NCBI GenBank assembly: GCA_013180625.2
Contig: SNVD02007236.1
Location: 62,001 to 126,000, forward strand
Direction of reading: 5' to 3'
DNA: 64,000 nucleotides
Source: Boswellia sacra
Lineage: Eukaryota; Streptophyta; Magnoliopsida; Sapindales; Burseraceae
Below, piece by piece: positions 35,530-46,448 of the stretch; position 1 is the stretch's first letter, and every line of letters starts with the position of its first letter. Position numbers and translations under genes: made by a program. A model generated the notes under the pieces. The model did not search any database and had not been told where the DNA came from. It saw nothing but the letters and a program-made list of their open reading frames with translations.

Positions 35530-36068
35530 ATGGTGCACGTTTCCTTTTACCGCAACTATGGGAAGACTTTTAAGAAGTCAAGGCGTCCTTATGAGAAGGA
35601 GCGTTTGGATGCTGAGCTGAGGCTTGTGGGAGAGTTGGGCTCTGCTGCAAGAGGGAACTGTGGAGAGTTTAGTATGCTTTGAGTCGTATCCAAAATGTGG
35701 CAAGGGAGCTTCTTACTCTTGATGAGAAGAACCCACGCTGTATCTTTGAGGGTGAGGCTCTTTGGAGGAGAATGAACGGGTATGGGCTTCTGGATGAGAG
35801 CCAGAACAAGCTCGATTATGTGTTGGCACTCACTATTGAGAACTTTCTTAAGTGTTGTCTCCAGACTCTTGTCTTCAAGAATGGTATGGCCAAGTCGATC
35901 CACCATGCTAGAGTTCTCATCAAACAGAGGCACATTAGGGTTGGGAGGCAAGTTGTCAATATTCCATCATTCATGGTGAGAATAGACTCAGGGAAACGCA
36001 TTGATTTCTCACTCACAAGTCAATTTGGAGGTGGGTGCCCTGGAAGAGTGAAGAACATGATTTCCTAA
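35530..36068 (+). pseudogene. RPS9: Ribosomal protein uS4 (40S S9) fragment captured in the CACTA element
   Basis: From ATG 35,530 the translation [20 protein letters not shown] is the N-terminus of plant cytosolic S9/uS4, a small-subunit rRNA-binding protein. A one-base deletion near 35,633 shifts the frame. A glutamine codon has become a stop at 35,671-35,673. From there the original frame runs to 36,068 with [40 protein letters not shown] and [10 protein letters not shown]. It ends early (GRVK-NMIS), losing the C-terminal tail of about 20 residues. Compared with the family, arginines have become cysteine at five places, as expected from C-to-T change at methylated CpG. No intron is visible in this part. 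Confidence 0.9.
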
Positions 36069-36254
36069 AACTATGGAATGTGTTTACTTTTGTTCCTCTC
36101 GTTGATTTCACATTTGGTTGCTTTTTTACATTTTTCATTCTTATCAATTTATTTTCAATTAATATGATATTCTGATATGAGATTGTTTTTGTCATAGAGG
36201 TGTTGGAATGCTACTTTGCCTCCATATCAAGATCGTCATATAGCTAAAATTCCA

Positions 36255-36572
36255 AGTGTTTTGTAGATATCACTCTCTTTGTGCCTACATGGGTGATGAT
36301 GACTTGTTCAAGTTTCGACCTGAGTGATGATCAGCTGAGACAATGACTTGGTCATATTGCTAATATACCCTGTCAGGTGCATACTTTTTTTGACTTGTTA
36401 TTTATCAACACATCACTTTTTTTTTTTGCTTTCTGCTCCTTTTTTATCGCCTGATTACCGCCTGATTACCGCCTACAACTTGAAAAATTTCATCTTGGTT
36501 TCATACAGGTTATATATTCCATGGCTGATGAATATGTTCCAGAGTATGTTGATAAAAAGCACTCGTTGAAAG
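36255..36572 (+). pseudogene. DUF1749/UPF0613 (alpha/beta-hydrolase-like) fragment, two exons
   Basis: Exon a ends at 36,376 (tgtcag, then gtgcat). It reads RYHSLCAYMGDDDLF, a frameshift, then DLSDDQLRQ, a stop in place of arginine (tga), and LGHIANIPCQ. Exon b is 36,509-36,572, between acag and gtgag, and reads VIYSMADEYVPEYVDKKHSL. These are the adjacent segments of the plant DUF1749 family, an alpha/beta-hydrolase fold of uncertain substrate. The intron of 132 bp with GT...AG shows capture at DNA level. Both flanking exons of the source gene are absent. Confidence 0.75.
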
Positions 36573-37974
36573 GTGAGAATTATTTATATTGCTTGATTAA
36601 TAATCGAATGTTATATATAACTTATAGTTACCATTCTTTTAGTTAATTAAAACAATATAATTAAATAATCCTTTGTTAAGTTCAACTTAGCACCACCTCC
36701 TAAAATCACTTGCGCAAGATTTAATGGTTCTTACGAGCCTTGAATTGACTTTGTCTATTTGGGTTTGCAAGATCTTAGATGAACCTAAGACTTTTCAGAA
36801 CCTTTCTTTTTCCCTCACATTCTTAAAGGTTTTGAGAATTGTTTATATGATTTGAGTCATCCCTCTTCAGTCTCTATCTATAGAGGTGAAAGGAGATGTT
36901 TTGTTATTTTTAGTTTATTCCACACTGGCGTGTTCTGGGAAAAAGTCAAGTGAATTCTAAAGTGATATATAATTGTACACTTCAAGACATTTTTAATTTG
37001 CTAAGACTTGTATGCAAGAATTTCTAAGTAGTGATGCATCATGCAAGTCGATATTTAATTATGTGTTGGGATGACATCCCCCAACTCCTTTTCATGGAGG
37101 CTTGCTCTGGTACAAGAAATAATAAGATGAGATGAACACATATATATATAGACACACACACACACCCCAAATTAATTTGCATAAAATCTTTAAATGCTTA
37201 ATCAAATATTTAAAACCTCAAATGAACAAACTGGGGCTTTATTAAATATGTAATCTCAAATAGTTATACAAAATAATTAATATATAAATTACACCCATTT
37301 CAGTTTTTGTTTTTCTATCAATTTCATCATAGGATCTATATATATCAAATCTCAAGAGATTTTTTTTATTTAGTCTTTGTTCCATGTATTTTAATTCCTT
37401 ACTATATTTAAGCTACCGTTACAAAAATATAAAATTATATATTACTTTTTGCAAGATAAATTATATATATATAGACACACACAGATGCATCATGCATTCC
37501 TCATATAAAAGGGAATTAATCCCCATTGCATATGGGTACTAATAATCTGATTCATAATTATGAAATCGCTTGTTACTTTTTTTTTGTCATTTGTACATTG
37601 CAAGAAGTTTTATATTCATGTTGCTACAAATTAACAATTCTTTTAGTATTGATAGTCCAAATTATTTAATTGTTATTAATAATTTATTGATCTTATTATT
37701 TTCTTTAATTATAACAAAGAGAGAAAAATCCCCGTTACAGAATTAAAGCACATAATGCAGGTGAACTTCAAATGAAACGAGGACAAATTGGGCTGCCTTT
37801 CATTTAATAACTTTGAAGAAAAATACAGGTAAAATTAATTGATGTTTAATAGCATTAATGGGCCCAAAGAGAGTTGATGGATAGATAAGGGGAATAGTTG
37901 ACTGTGACAACACAAACTGGTTTGGTGTTAGACAGTCCAATTTTCTCTCCCAGAGTTTACTTGAGTTAAACAAA
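36573..37974. other. CACTA interior without recognised exons
   Basis: AT-rich, with microsatellite-like (at)n/(ac)n near 37,140-37,165 and again near 37,462-37,485. It may be intron or spacer sequence from the captured loci. No domain seen. Confidence 0.4.
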
Positions 37975-40088
37975 ATGCAGGTTTCAATCTGGAGGCAACG
38001 TGGGTTCATTTCAAAAACATCACTTTTTGGGGCTTTCAGATCAATCCCAAGTGCTACTTTTGCTTCAGCTGTGAAATGGGAAGGTGGGGTTTCAATGGTT
38101 TAGGGAGCTTCCAGGGGAATTGGCGTTGAATTTGTGAGTATTTATGCATTTCCTTGATACCCTTTTTGCATAATTTTGTTTAATCAAGTTATTGTTTGTA
38201 CTTTTAATAATGATAGGTTCAGTGAAACTCATTGAGTGAAAAAGTCTTGGCTTAATTTGTTTGGTCGTTTAACAAACTTTGTGGTGAGATTTGAAGTTGG
38301 TGTGTGTTTGATGGATAGCATTCTCATTTGTTGATATTGTAGTAGTTATCTATGTTTTCAATCCATCCTAGCGGCCTCATGTCTATGGCTACTTCCTTCT
38401 GCATCATATTAACCGGACAATTTCTACTTGTTCTGATGTTTACTTGAAATCGTTTTAATGACAGTGATAATGATAATGAAGTTGATAAAATATTGTGTTG
38501 ATTAATAGTGTTATCCAGATTAGAATTTTTTCTTTGAAAGGTTGAAATGCATTTCATTCCTTATTGGGGTTCTACCAATTTTGTTATGGCTTGGCCTCTT
38601 CTGTGGATGGTCAAGTGAAAGTCATTCCTCTGTGTTGCATTTTATTTAACAGTTATTGTTTCTGTTTCATTAAATTTCAGTTATTGTCTAGTAGTCTATC
38701 TAGTAAAATCATTAGTTAAGGTGATCGTATTACCATAATTCTTGTGGAACTTTCTGCCAAGGCTTTAAAATTCAGTTACAAGTTTGTGATCTTATGTAAA
38801 AATCATTTTGACATATAATCTCATACAATCATTGAAGGAGAGATTTTGACAGCTTAAAGTTGTTGTACAAATGGCAAACTTTAACTTTTTCCTTCACTTA
38901 ATAATTACTATCATAGAGGCTCTGTTGGTTATTTGTGTCAGAGGCTGTTCTGTTTTCAAGATAGATGGCCAGGCAATGTCTATCGCATCTGAAGTACCAT
39001 ATTGATTCTGTGTCATCTTTTGTATGGCCTTTTCAAGGCATTGTGATTGTGTTATGGATGTTCTTCTGTTATTTGATTTTAATCCTTTGAAACCAGATTG
39101 AGTTTGCCTTTTATAAACAACTAGAAAGTTCTATCTTTACCCCATTTTAGTTTCTTGGTGGAAAGAACTATTTTCACCTTGAATTTGATGATCTGATCAA
39201 TTTTAACTTGTTGTCTGCTACTTATAGGTTAAACAACTACTAGAGAAAAATGATAAAGGGCAGGTTATTACGACCTGCCGTAACCCAAATGGGGCAACAG
39301 GGCTTCTTGATTTGAAAAATAAGTTTTCTGAACGACTTGATATTTTTTAGCTGGATGCCACAGTTGAAAGCACCATAAAGGTTATATTGCTCCCATTATT
39401 ATGCTATTTCTGTAGCTTTTTTATCTCTGATCTATATCTGTTGCTTTTTTATCTCTGATTAAAAACTAACTCATCTTAGTGATTTTCTTAGGACTTGTAA
39501 TAGGCAAGTTTTAGCATGTTATTGATATTATTATTCAGTTTCATCTGTGTTAGTATTCTTCTTCCTAGCTGAATAATTTTGCCTTTAAGACCTCTTAGAG
39601 GCTCTTGTTATTGACCAAATAAGTCAGGAAAAATAGGGAAATAAAGCATGAAAGTCTACGATTATTAAGGGTTGGTAAAGCTGTTATGATATCTATTACA
39701 AACCATCTTCCTTTTGTTTTCTTGAGAATAAGATGGTGTAGTTGATTGTTTTATTTTGGGTTTTATACTTAATTTAGAGGGAGAACATTAAAATTTTTTT
39801 GCCTTATTTAAATTATGTTTCAGGCATTTGCGGAGTGTGTTAGACAAAAATATGGCTCTCTAAACCTTCTCATTAATGCATCTGGCATTCTTTCCCTAAA
39901 AGGATTTGATTTTTGGATTGTACTAATAGAGTTTAACTTTGCTGTTGATTATCTTAAGAACAAACTAAAAACTCAATAATTTTTTGGGGTAGCTTAATTT
40001 TTAAATTGCATATTAAGGATATCAACTTATTTTTTTTTATTTTCAATACAGAAACAACATTGACCAAAGTAGAGAAATCATCCTAAAA
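37975..40088 (+). pseudogene. Short-chain dehydrogenase (C-factor-like, Rossmann fold) fragment, four exons
   Basis: Exon 1 (37,975-38,133) starts at an ATG, has an organelle-type N-terminus (MQVSIWRQRGFISK), and reaches the glycine-rich NAD(P) motif GASRGIGVEF, with a stop (tag) where the family has glutamine. Exon 2 (39,238-39,380) reads VKQLLEKNDKGQVITTCRNP, then NGATGLLDLKNKF, and again has tag for glutamine before LDATVEST. Exon 3 (39,824-about 39,895) holds YGSLNLLINASGILS, the conserved NASG strand. Exon 4 starts at 40,052 (TTLTKVEKSS, then stop). Splice sites gtgagt/atag and ag/aag are visible. The catalytic YxxxK part was not captured. Confidence 0.85.
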
Positions 40089-40205
40089 CTTGTATATAAG
40101 ATTCCGGATACAAACAGCATATGTATATTTCAATGGCTGTTAGTTTGATTGTTTAATTTGGATATTTATCAGTTCTTACTTCTATTAAATCCCTTATTGT
40201 TTCAG

Positions 40206-40673
40206 ACTGATCAGAAGCTACATGTTTGTGACATTTGTGGAGCATTTCTGAGCGTTTATGACAGGTAAAGTATTGATCTTGTCTGTAATGTTACCTTTTT
40301 TTTTTTTTTGGTTTTTTTGAGGGCAACAAAGAAACAGTATTTGGGGTTTAAGTGCTTCAGCTTTTGACCCGACTATTATACCTCCTTGTCACCCGCAAGC
40401 TTTTGGGCCCAATTTTATGGGGATAACTTTTATAGCTAAAGAATGTGCGTCATTTTTTTCTGTTTTATATGCTTGTGATCATGCTATTGTTAGATAGAAA
40501 TATTTGGGCAGATTGTACCATACCAGTGCCTTATCTGTTGAAACTTTTTGGATATTGTGTGAAACATTTTAATTGTTCTTGTTACTTTCAGTGACCGTCG
40601 CTTGGCAGATCATTTTGGGGGGAAGCTTCATTTAGGTTATATGCAAATCTGTGATAAATTACAAGAGCTTCAG
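40206..40673 (+). pseudogene. LUC7-like U1 snRNP protein fragment, two exons
   Basis: Exon a (40,206-40,264) reads TDQKLHVCDICGAFLSVYD. Exon b (40,592-40,673) reads DRRLADHFGGKLHLGYMQI then CDKLQELQ. Joined by the intron (gtaaag...ttcag), they encode the second zinc finger of LUC7-family proteins (C-x2-C...H-x5-H), which bind U1 snRNA in 5' splice-site selection. No stop is present in either exon and all four zinc ligands are retained. The following donor (gtaaga) is intact, so only this internal piece was taken. Confidence 0.85.
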
Positions 40674-41441
40674 GTAAGACATGAATGTCACTATTTAAAA
40701 TTCACTGCACTACTGATGTATTAGTACCATTTGTTTTTTTTTTTTTTTCTCTTTTATGTTACTTAAGAATAATATTTCCTTAAGATTATTGTTGGGATTT
40801 TAGGCAAGCTAATTCTCCTTGGAAACTTCTTTGAGCAATTCTCTTTTGCATTCATGTAGCTTAAGAGTTTGATTTTTTGTATTGATTGAGACAGCCTATT
40901 TTCTGATTTTCGTATGACACTTATGTTGATATATTTATATTACCCTTTTATCATGTGAAGGTTGATCTATTTCATCACCTAAATTATCCTTGTTTGCATA
41001 ATAAATTAATCGAAATGGGTTATATGAACAAGAGTTATTGTTAATAAGTGGGTCGGTGAACTAAATTTCATCTTAATTGATTTTGGTTCGTCATTGGCTA
41101 TTACTTAGTTCAATTATTCTGATCTATAGATTCAACTTGTCTTTGCAAATTGAACATGATAATAAAACCCAAATTAGTGGCAATGTGCTTAGTGGGCTAT
41201 TCTTTGTTTTATGCATAATGTCTATGCGATTTCCTTAAGTTGGTATCGTGAATATGTTGGTTCAGGTAATGGTATAATGTTTCAAATACTTCTGTAGAGA
41301 TTCTCAATTAGTATACCATCTGTGAGTTTTCCTTACCTTGGAGAATAATAGTTTTTGTTTTCTAGTTCCTTGTGACTATTATATAGATATTGGACTCCCA
41401 AGTCTTGATGCTTCTTTTTAGAAGATTATTGGACTTGGGGA

Positions 41442-42983
41442 TGTGACACATCCGAAAAAAGGATTGTCTCCCAAGTATAGGAGTGTCGAAGTAATAATCC
41501 CGGTGAGACCGAGGTCGATCCACGAGGAAGGGGATTTTAACGTTACAAATTATAAGATAAGCAAATATGATATGAATAATTCAAAGAAATGACAAGATAA
41601 TATCAATAAATATGTAAGATGGTAGGCGGTATTACCGACCAATCAAATATAAAACAAAAGGCAAGAGGAGGTAAAACCATCCATGGAAATAGGTGGTATA
41701 ACCAACCATAGTAAATTAAAGAACAATTTCATAAGGTGGTAGAACCTACCATAGTAAATAAAATAAAAAGTTCATAAACAATAGAATAATTAAAATACAA
41801 GAGGAATTAACACAATAACAATGAAGGCTAAGGTTAGGGGATCCGCCCTTGATATTTCAAATAAGGATAATTAACCCATTTTAGTTATATGAATTATATT
41901 TGTTTCATTACCAATATTTATACCACTTCTTGTAAATGGGTTCAAGCATCCAATGTGCCAATCATGATATGTCTACAACAAATCAAGGTTCCTAACTAGA
42001 TTCGTGTCGGTAAGGAAGAACCATACATCATCTAGAAAGGATCCAAGCATTTGATGTGCCAAGGATTGTCGACAATGGATCAAGACCTCCACTTTACGAG
42101 TGGTGTCAAGATTGATTAAGAAATTAAATATAAATCATATTGAATAAACATTATAAGATTAAGATTATTAAGCACATATTAAGGTTAGAGAATCCTTATT
42201 CTCATATCAAGGGTTTCACCCTTTCACCTTAGCAAAAGAGAAATTAGAAGAACATTATAATAGAAAGAAAATAAAATGCAAGAAAAAGGAAATTCATTAA
42301 TAACATAAACACACAAAACACAATACAAGATCCTAGCCAAAGCCAAAATGTTCCAGCCAAGGCCAAGATGCCCTAATGGGTCACAAGGCACCTCTATTTA
42401 TAGATACATCCAGGGGCAAACTTGTCAAATTACAAGGGCATAATTGTCAAATATTAGTTGTAAATATCTTTGACAATTGGGATCATTAGGCACCGACTTT
42501 GACCATCAATTTTGACATCGAAATGTTGTGAATTTTAATCACATGTCTTCATGAAAGTTGTAGATATTTCTCTCAGATTTCTAGAACATATTGATTTGCA
42601 CAATTTGGATACGTATTTTGAGAGATACGGTCCAAATACTGAGGCCTGGTCAGACTGGGCCGAGACTGTAGATGGGTTCACTTCAAGCCCAATTTTGGTC
42701 CACTAAGAGCCCGAATTTGATGATGCTTGTGAAATACAATCTTGTAGACAATTAAATCAGCTTTCCAAAACATTAAGAATTGCACTATTCTGATCTCTAA
42801 ATAGAGAGTTATGCCTATTTTACCAAACCTGTAGCAAAACCAAAATTAAGAGAAATTAATTCCAAAGATGCAAATGCTACAAATATGCTTAAGTTGAGGA
42901 ATTTAATGACACTATTAATGCAATATGATGAACTAAACTCTTATTAAACATGCATATTTAAGTGTTCATCAGGATGCATCACA
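41442..42983 (-). mobile_element. Solo LTR-like insertion inside the CACTA element (1,542 bp)
   Basis: Ends form an imperfect inverted repeat: tgtgacacatcc at the left and ggatgcatcaca at the right, TG...CA like an LTR. On the minus strand a clean plant TATA box lies about 580 bp from the start, followed by a GC-richer leader. No coding sequence. I could not find a TSD (gggga versus ttttt), so the boundaries, or identity as a solo LTR, remain provisional. It separates the LUC7 fragment from the PDR fragment. Confidence 0.5.
42392..42404 (-). promoter_or_regulatory. TATA box in the solo LTR
   Basis: The minus strand reads TCTATAAATAGAG, a near-consensus plant TATA box, supporting minus orientation of the LTR. 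Confidence 0.6.
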
Positions 42984-43226
42984 TTTTTGGGTCTAATATA
43001 CTAGAATGTAATTCTTATGCATCCTGAAGTTGGATTTTATAGTTAAAAAATCAAAGACTTGGGCCATATCCTTCTGTGACTGACGTGATGGGTTAACAAA
43101 ACGTGAAAATGTTACTTAAAACAAAGTTATAGAAAATGGGTATGCTTTCTATTTAAAATCCTTGACTGTGACAAAAATGATTTGTAAATATAAATATGCA
43201 AATATATGTTTTTCATAAAAAGAAAG

Positions 43227-43296
<70 letters not shown>

Positions 43297-43297
43297 C
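43227..43297. repeat. Compound microsatellite (TA)n(TG)n(AG)n
   Basis: Uninterrupted ta from about 43,227 to 43,251, tg to 43,287, then a short ag run. Confidence 0.95.
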
Positions 43298-43440
43298 TAT
43301 ATGCATGAATCTGTAAAGATGAAAATCTATGTTGTTCCTTGTGCTTTGTTCCTTGTGCTCTGTACCCTATTTAGGAGTTTTTGGCTGCCTTATTGTGGTA
43401 GTTCTCAGATTGCCATCTCCAAGAATTATATGCATCTGTG

Positions 43441-43560
43441 ATATTCTTGGGCATCAATAACTGCTCAAATGTTATACCATATGTTGCAATGGAGCGAGCT
43501 GTTATGTACCGAGAAAAATTTGCAGGAATGTACTCTCCATGGGCCTATTCATTTGCGCAG
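43441..43560 (+). pseudogene. PDR/ABCG transporter exon fragment
   Basis: An open frame of 40 codons reads [20 protein letters not shown] followed by [20 protein letters not shown]. This is the signature stretch in the second transmembrane domain of full-size ABCG (pleiotropic drug resistance) transporters. It ends at an intact donor (cag/gtacca). There is no stop. The next exon of the source gene is missing, so the capture ended in the following intron. In the family this segment lies at the membrane; here it can only be part of a chimera. Confidence 0.85.
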
Positions 43561-43872
43561 GTACCAAAATCTTTAGAAGTGATTAAAAATTTAACTCAAC
43601 ATATGGAACTCTACTAGATATGCTTTTCCAGATTGGTTTTTTTCTGTCTGTGAAAAGTTAAAGGATGAAACTAATAATTATAACAGGAATTGGAAATGAT
43701 ATCCCACGAAACTAAGCTATGTTTTAGGAGAGTGAATATGGCATTATTCAAGTTCATTACTCACTACTTATTTTATCATTTTTATTTTTATTTTTGATTT
43801 ATTAATTTTTGAGTTGTGCTATTATGAACTAGTATTTGTTTCAAAATTTCTAATTCTTTGTTAATCATGCAG

Positions 43873-43941
43873 TCCCTAGCAGGAAGAGAATTAGAAGATT
43901 TTATACAATGTATTTGGGTTCTATGTACAATTTTTGCCAAG
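43873..43941 (+). pseudogene. Exon-like fragment, source gene not identified
   Basis: A 69-bp (23-codon) open segment between acceptor (tgcag) and donor (gtgagt) reads SLAGRELEDFIQCIWVLC then TIFAK. It may belong to the same source gene as the midasin-like piece that follows, but I do not recognise it with confidence. Confidence 0.4.
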
Positions 43942-44017
43942 GTGAGTTTTCTTTCAATCATTGATTTCTAAAATATATGTATTTTGTTTTAGGAGTTCTT
44001 ATCACATTTTTCCTCAG

Positions 44018-44126
44018 AATAATGGAGCATATAGGAGCTAGTTGGAGAAACATTGAGAAGGAGGTGAAAGAGCTTTTGAAGCTGTGTCGATGGGAGCATT
44101 TTATGCCCATTGATAACTTGAAAAGA
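44018..44126 (+). pseudogene. Midasin-like (AAA ATPase MDN1) fragment
   Basis: Follows an acceptor (cctcag). It reads IMEHIGASWRNIEKEVKELL then KLCRWEHFMPIDNLKR. The IEKE-KE-K--RW pattern followed by a basic helix matches a region in the C-terminal half of midasin, a ribosome-biogenesis ATPase. Sequence after 44,126 diverges. It has no stop. The assignment is from remembered family patterns only. Confidence 0.5.
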
Positions 44127-44263
44127 CCCTCTACTCTCAATGCTCTCAATTCTTCTATGGTTTGTTTGTTTCTCACTCTCTCTTTTGTTTTTAATTTTTT
44201 GTGGGTTTATATCAAGTGAGAAACTTGTTACTGAATTGGTTTTTTTTTAATATATATATATAT

Positions 44264-44341
44264 TTAGGTGGCTCGGTTGAAGAGATTGTATGAATCATGG
44301 GAAGAGAACCCAGATTGCACTGACGCATTGCTCTTCATCAG
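44264..44341 (+). pseudogene. Exon-like fragment (VARLKRLYESWEENP), unidentified
   Basis: After a pyrimidine tract and acceptor (atttag) the frame reads VARLKRLYESWEENPDCTDA. The end contains a 24-bp word (actgacgcattgctcttcatcagt) that recurs about 64 bp downstream, a local duplication. I do not recognise the gene. Confidence 0.35.
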
Positions 44342-44539
44342 TGTTTTTTTTAAATGAAGGTACAGCCTTGCTTTCCACACGTACTGACGCATTGCTCTTC
44401 ATCAGTTTTCTAGGAATTCTTTATTTCGTTCTCAATATCAAGTTTAACGCTTGAATGTGTTGTAAAGTTTCAAGTAGATGGAACTGATTTGATAAACCTT
44501 CAATTCTGCACTTTTTTAACTATTTTTAATTTCTTAAAG

Positions 44540-46033
44540 GTAATTCTAGTGTTGAAGATGCGGTAAATTGGATCATGGATCATGAAAATGATGCAGAAAC
44601 TGATAAGGTGCCTCTGGTATGACCTTTGATATTAAAGATTGTGTTCCTTTCTTAAAATGCTTGTGCTAGTCATATAAAAAGTCTAATTTTGTGGCTACTT
44701 CATATGTGGTATGGTAGGTTAGAGAAGAGCTAGCCCACTAGATATTATAGTTTATTTTAGGAAACTAACAGAATTAAAAGTTCAAATGAGAAAAGTATGA
44801 AAGATCACGTGTGTAGAAGACTGATAGAAGACCTGATCCTCCTTGTGTTGTCTCAGGATGTTATTTTTCCCATCTGTTCAATTTAATTCAGGTAGCAATC
44901 AACATTGACATTGAGTCCCCTGAACCAGATCATATGACAGATGAAGAAATTAAAATGAAAGCACAACAACTAAGGTTTTCCCTTTTCTGATAGGATCTCT
45001 TAAGTGATGAAAACCTTTGCAATATATTTCTTCTTTCATTATCAATTATTGCAAATTTAGACTCTTTCCGGTTTTCAACCTCAGATGTTTTTCTGCCTTG
45101 ATATTACTTTCTTATTCTTTCTTTTTCATTTTACTTTGAGACTGCTCATTGTTAGGGATCAAGCTCGCCAGAAGAAAGAAGAAGAAGAAAAGAAATTGGA
45201 AAGAGATAGGGAGAAGGTAGTTTAGAGATATTTCTATGTTTTGTTCTACGATAATTTCCCTTTTATGAAATTCTTGAATTTGGTAAGGCCCCTTTGTGTG
45301 CCTCTAAAATGTACATTCATAACAGTCCCATAAGATAAAATAGATAACCAACTTCCTGTGTGCAGTGTTTCATAGTTACCATTACTTTCTTCCTTTTTGC
45401 CTTATTAAGATTATGCAATGATAATTTGGTGCCTGGGAGATAAATTTTTTTGCTGTTGTTTGATGAAATATCAATTACATTATGCCAGAATCCAGTTAGA
45501 AATCTGGATCATATGATCATTTGTAGAGATGCTTTTGTGTCAGGGATTGTTTTACTTCTAGGATTGCTATGATTTGTCTGAGGTTGGTTGATTGGTTCTC
45601 ATCTCCAGGAATTTCATTGCCATTCTTTCATGTAGCTATCAATTTGGTATTCTAAGCCTTTGTTAAGAGTTTGATTGGAATTTTTTACCTATGCCAAACA
45701 TTCTATATCTTCTGTTGTTAATTTGAGCTCCCTAGCATCAAGGCTATCTAGTCTGCTTACTAGTTGCTACATATTTTACAGGAAAGGATAAGAGCAGCTA
45801 AGGAACTATTTGAGGCAAAGCCAATTGCAGAGGCAAATGAAAGAAAACAGTCTGTATCTTCCCTGCAATTTCTGCTCGCATGGGAGTTTTATGACTTCAT
45901 TTCTTCTATAAAATATTTTTATTTTGACTTCTGGGTGGGCTGTGTTATCAGTTTCTTAGCCCTGAGGAAAAAACAGAAAGAGGAGGAGAAAAGAGCAAGG
46001 AAGAAAATACTTGAAAAACTAGAAGCAGATAAG
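44540..46033 (+). pseudogene. UBA/UBX-domain (SAKS1/UBXN1-like) protein fragment, five exons
   Basis: Exons at 44,540-44,616, 44,892-44,974, 45,156-45,216, 45,782-45,849 and 45,960-46,033. In order they read NSSVEDAVNWIMDHENDAET (end of a UBA domain), VAINIDIESPEPDHMTDEEI, DQARQKKEEEEKKLERDREK, ERIRAAKELFEAKPIAEANE and LRKKQKEEEKRARKKILEKL. This is the UBA-linker-coiled-coil arrangement of plant SAKS1-type UBX proteins, which link ubiquitin to CDC48/p97. All five exons are open, and acceptors and donors look functional. The upstream UBA half and the downstream UBX domain are missing. It is the longest and best-preserved capture in the element. Confidence 0.85.
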
Positions 46034-46448
46034 GTGCTTTCATTCTTACCACAATATAGATTTTCTTCAAGTTTACATTTCAGCCTCGGTAGATTGGAGT
46101 TTGGAAATTATCTGCTTCAAAATTTTTTAAGATTTCTATTCATAGGATTTATCATCCCATTTCCATGCTGATAATATTTTTCTGTTACTCAACTTTTTGA
46201 AGTAATGCTAGCAGCCTAGCACCCTGCCAAAGATGAAAAAGAGGATAGAAATAAGAAATTTCATAAGAAAAATATCCCTAGAATGTACAATACATGAAGT
46301 TTCTGCCAGTTGCAAAACACTGGACAGCATCAAATTCATTTGGTTGGGATCAAAGTAAACATGTTCTGTAGATATTATGTTACTTGTATGGAGTTTGGAG
46401 TATTATTGTTCTGAAATGTTTATGGTTCCAAAATGTATATCTTCACAG

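Noticed and set aside
35335..35538. Minus-strand frame (NSRTDELYNVVTCPRTERRI ...) upstream of the RPS9 fragment
   Set aside because: Open and not low-complexity, so possibly another captured exon in antisense, but I recognise no family and it overlaps the RPS9 leader. Left unassigned.
35589..35951. 120-codon minus-strand frame under the RPS9 fragment
   Set aside because: Shadow of the RPS9 coding sequence.
43196..43441. 81-codon frame with a valine/cysteine run
   Set aside because: Product of the (TA)n(TG)n microsatellite.
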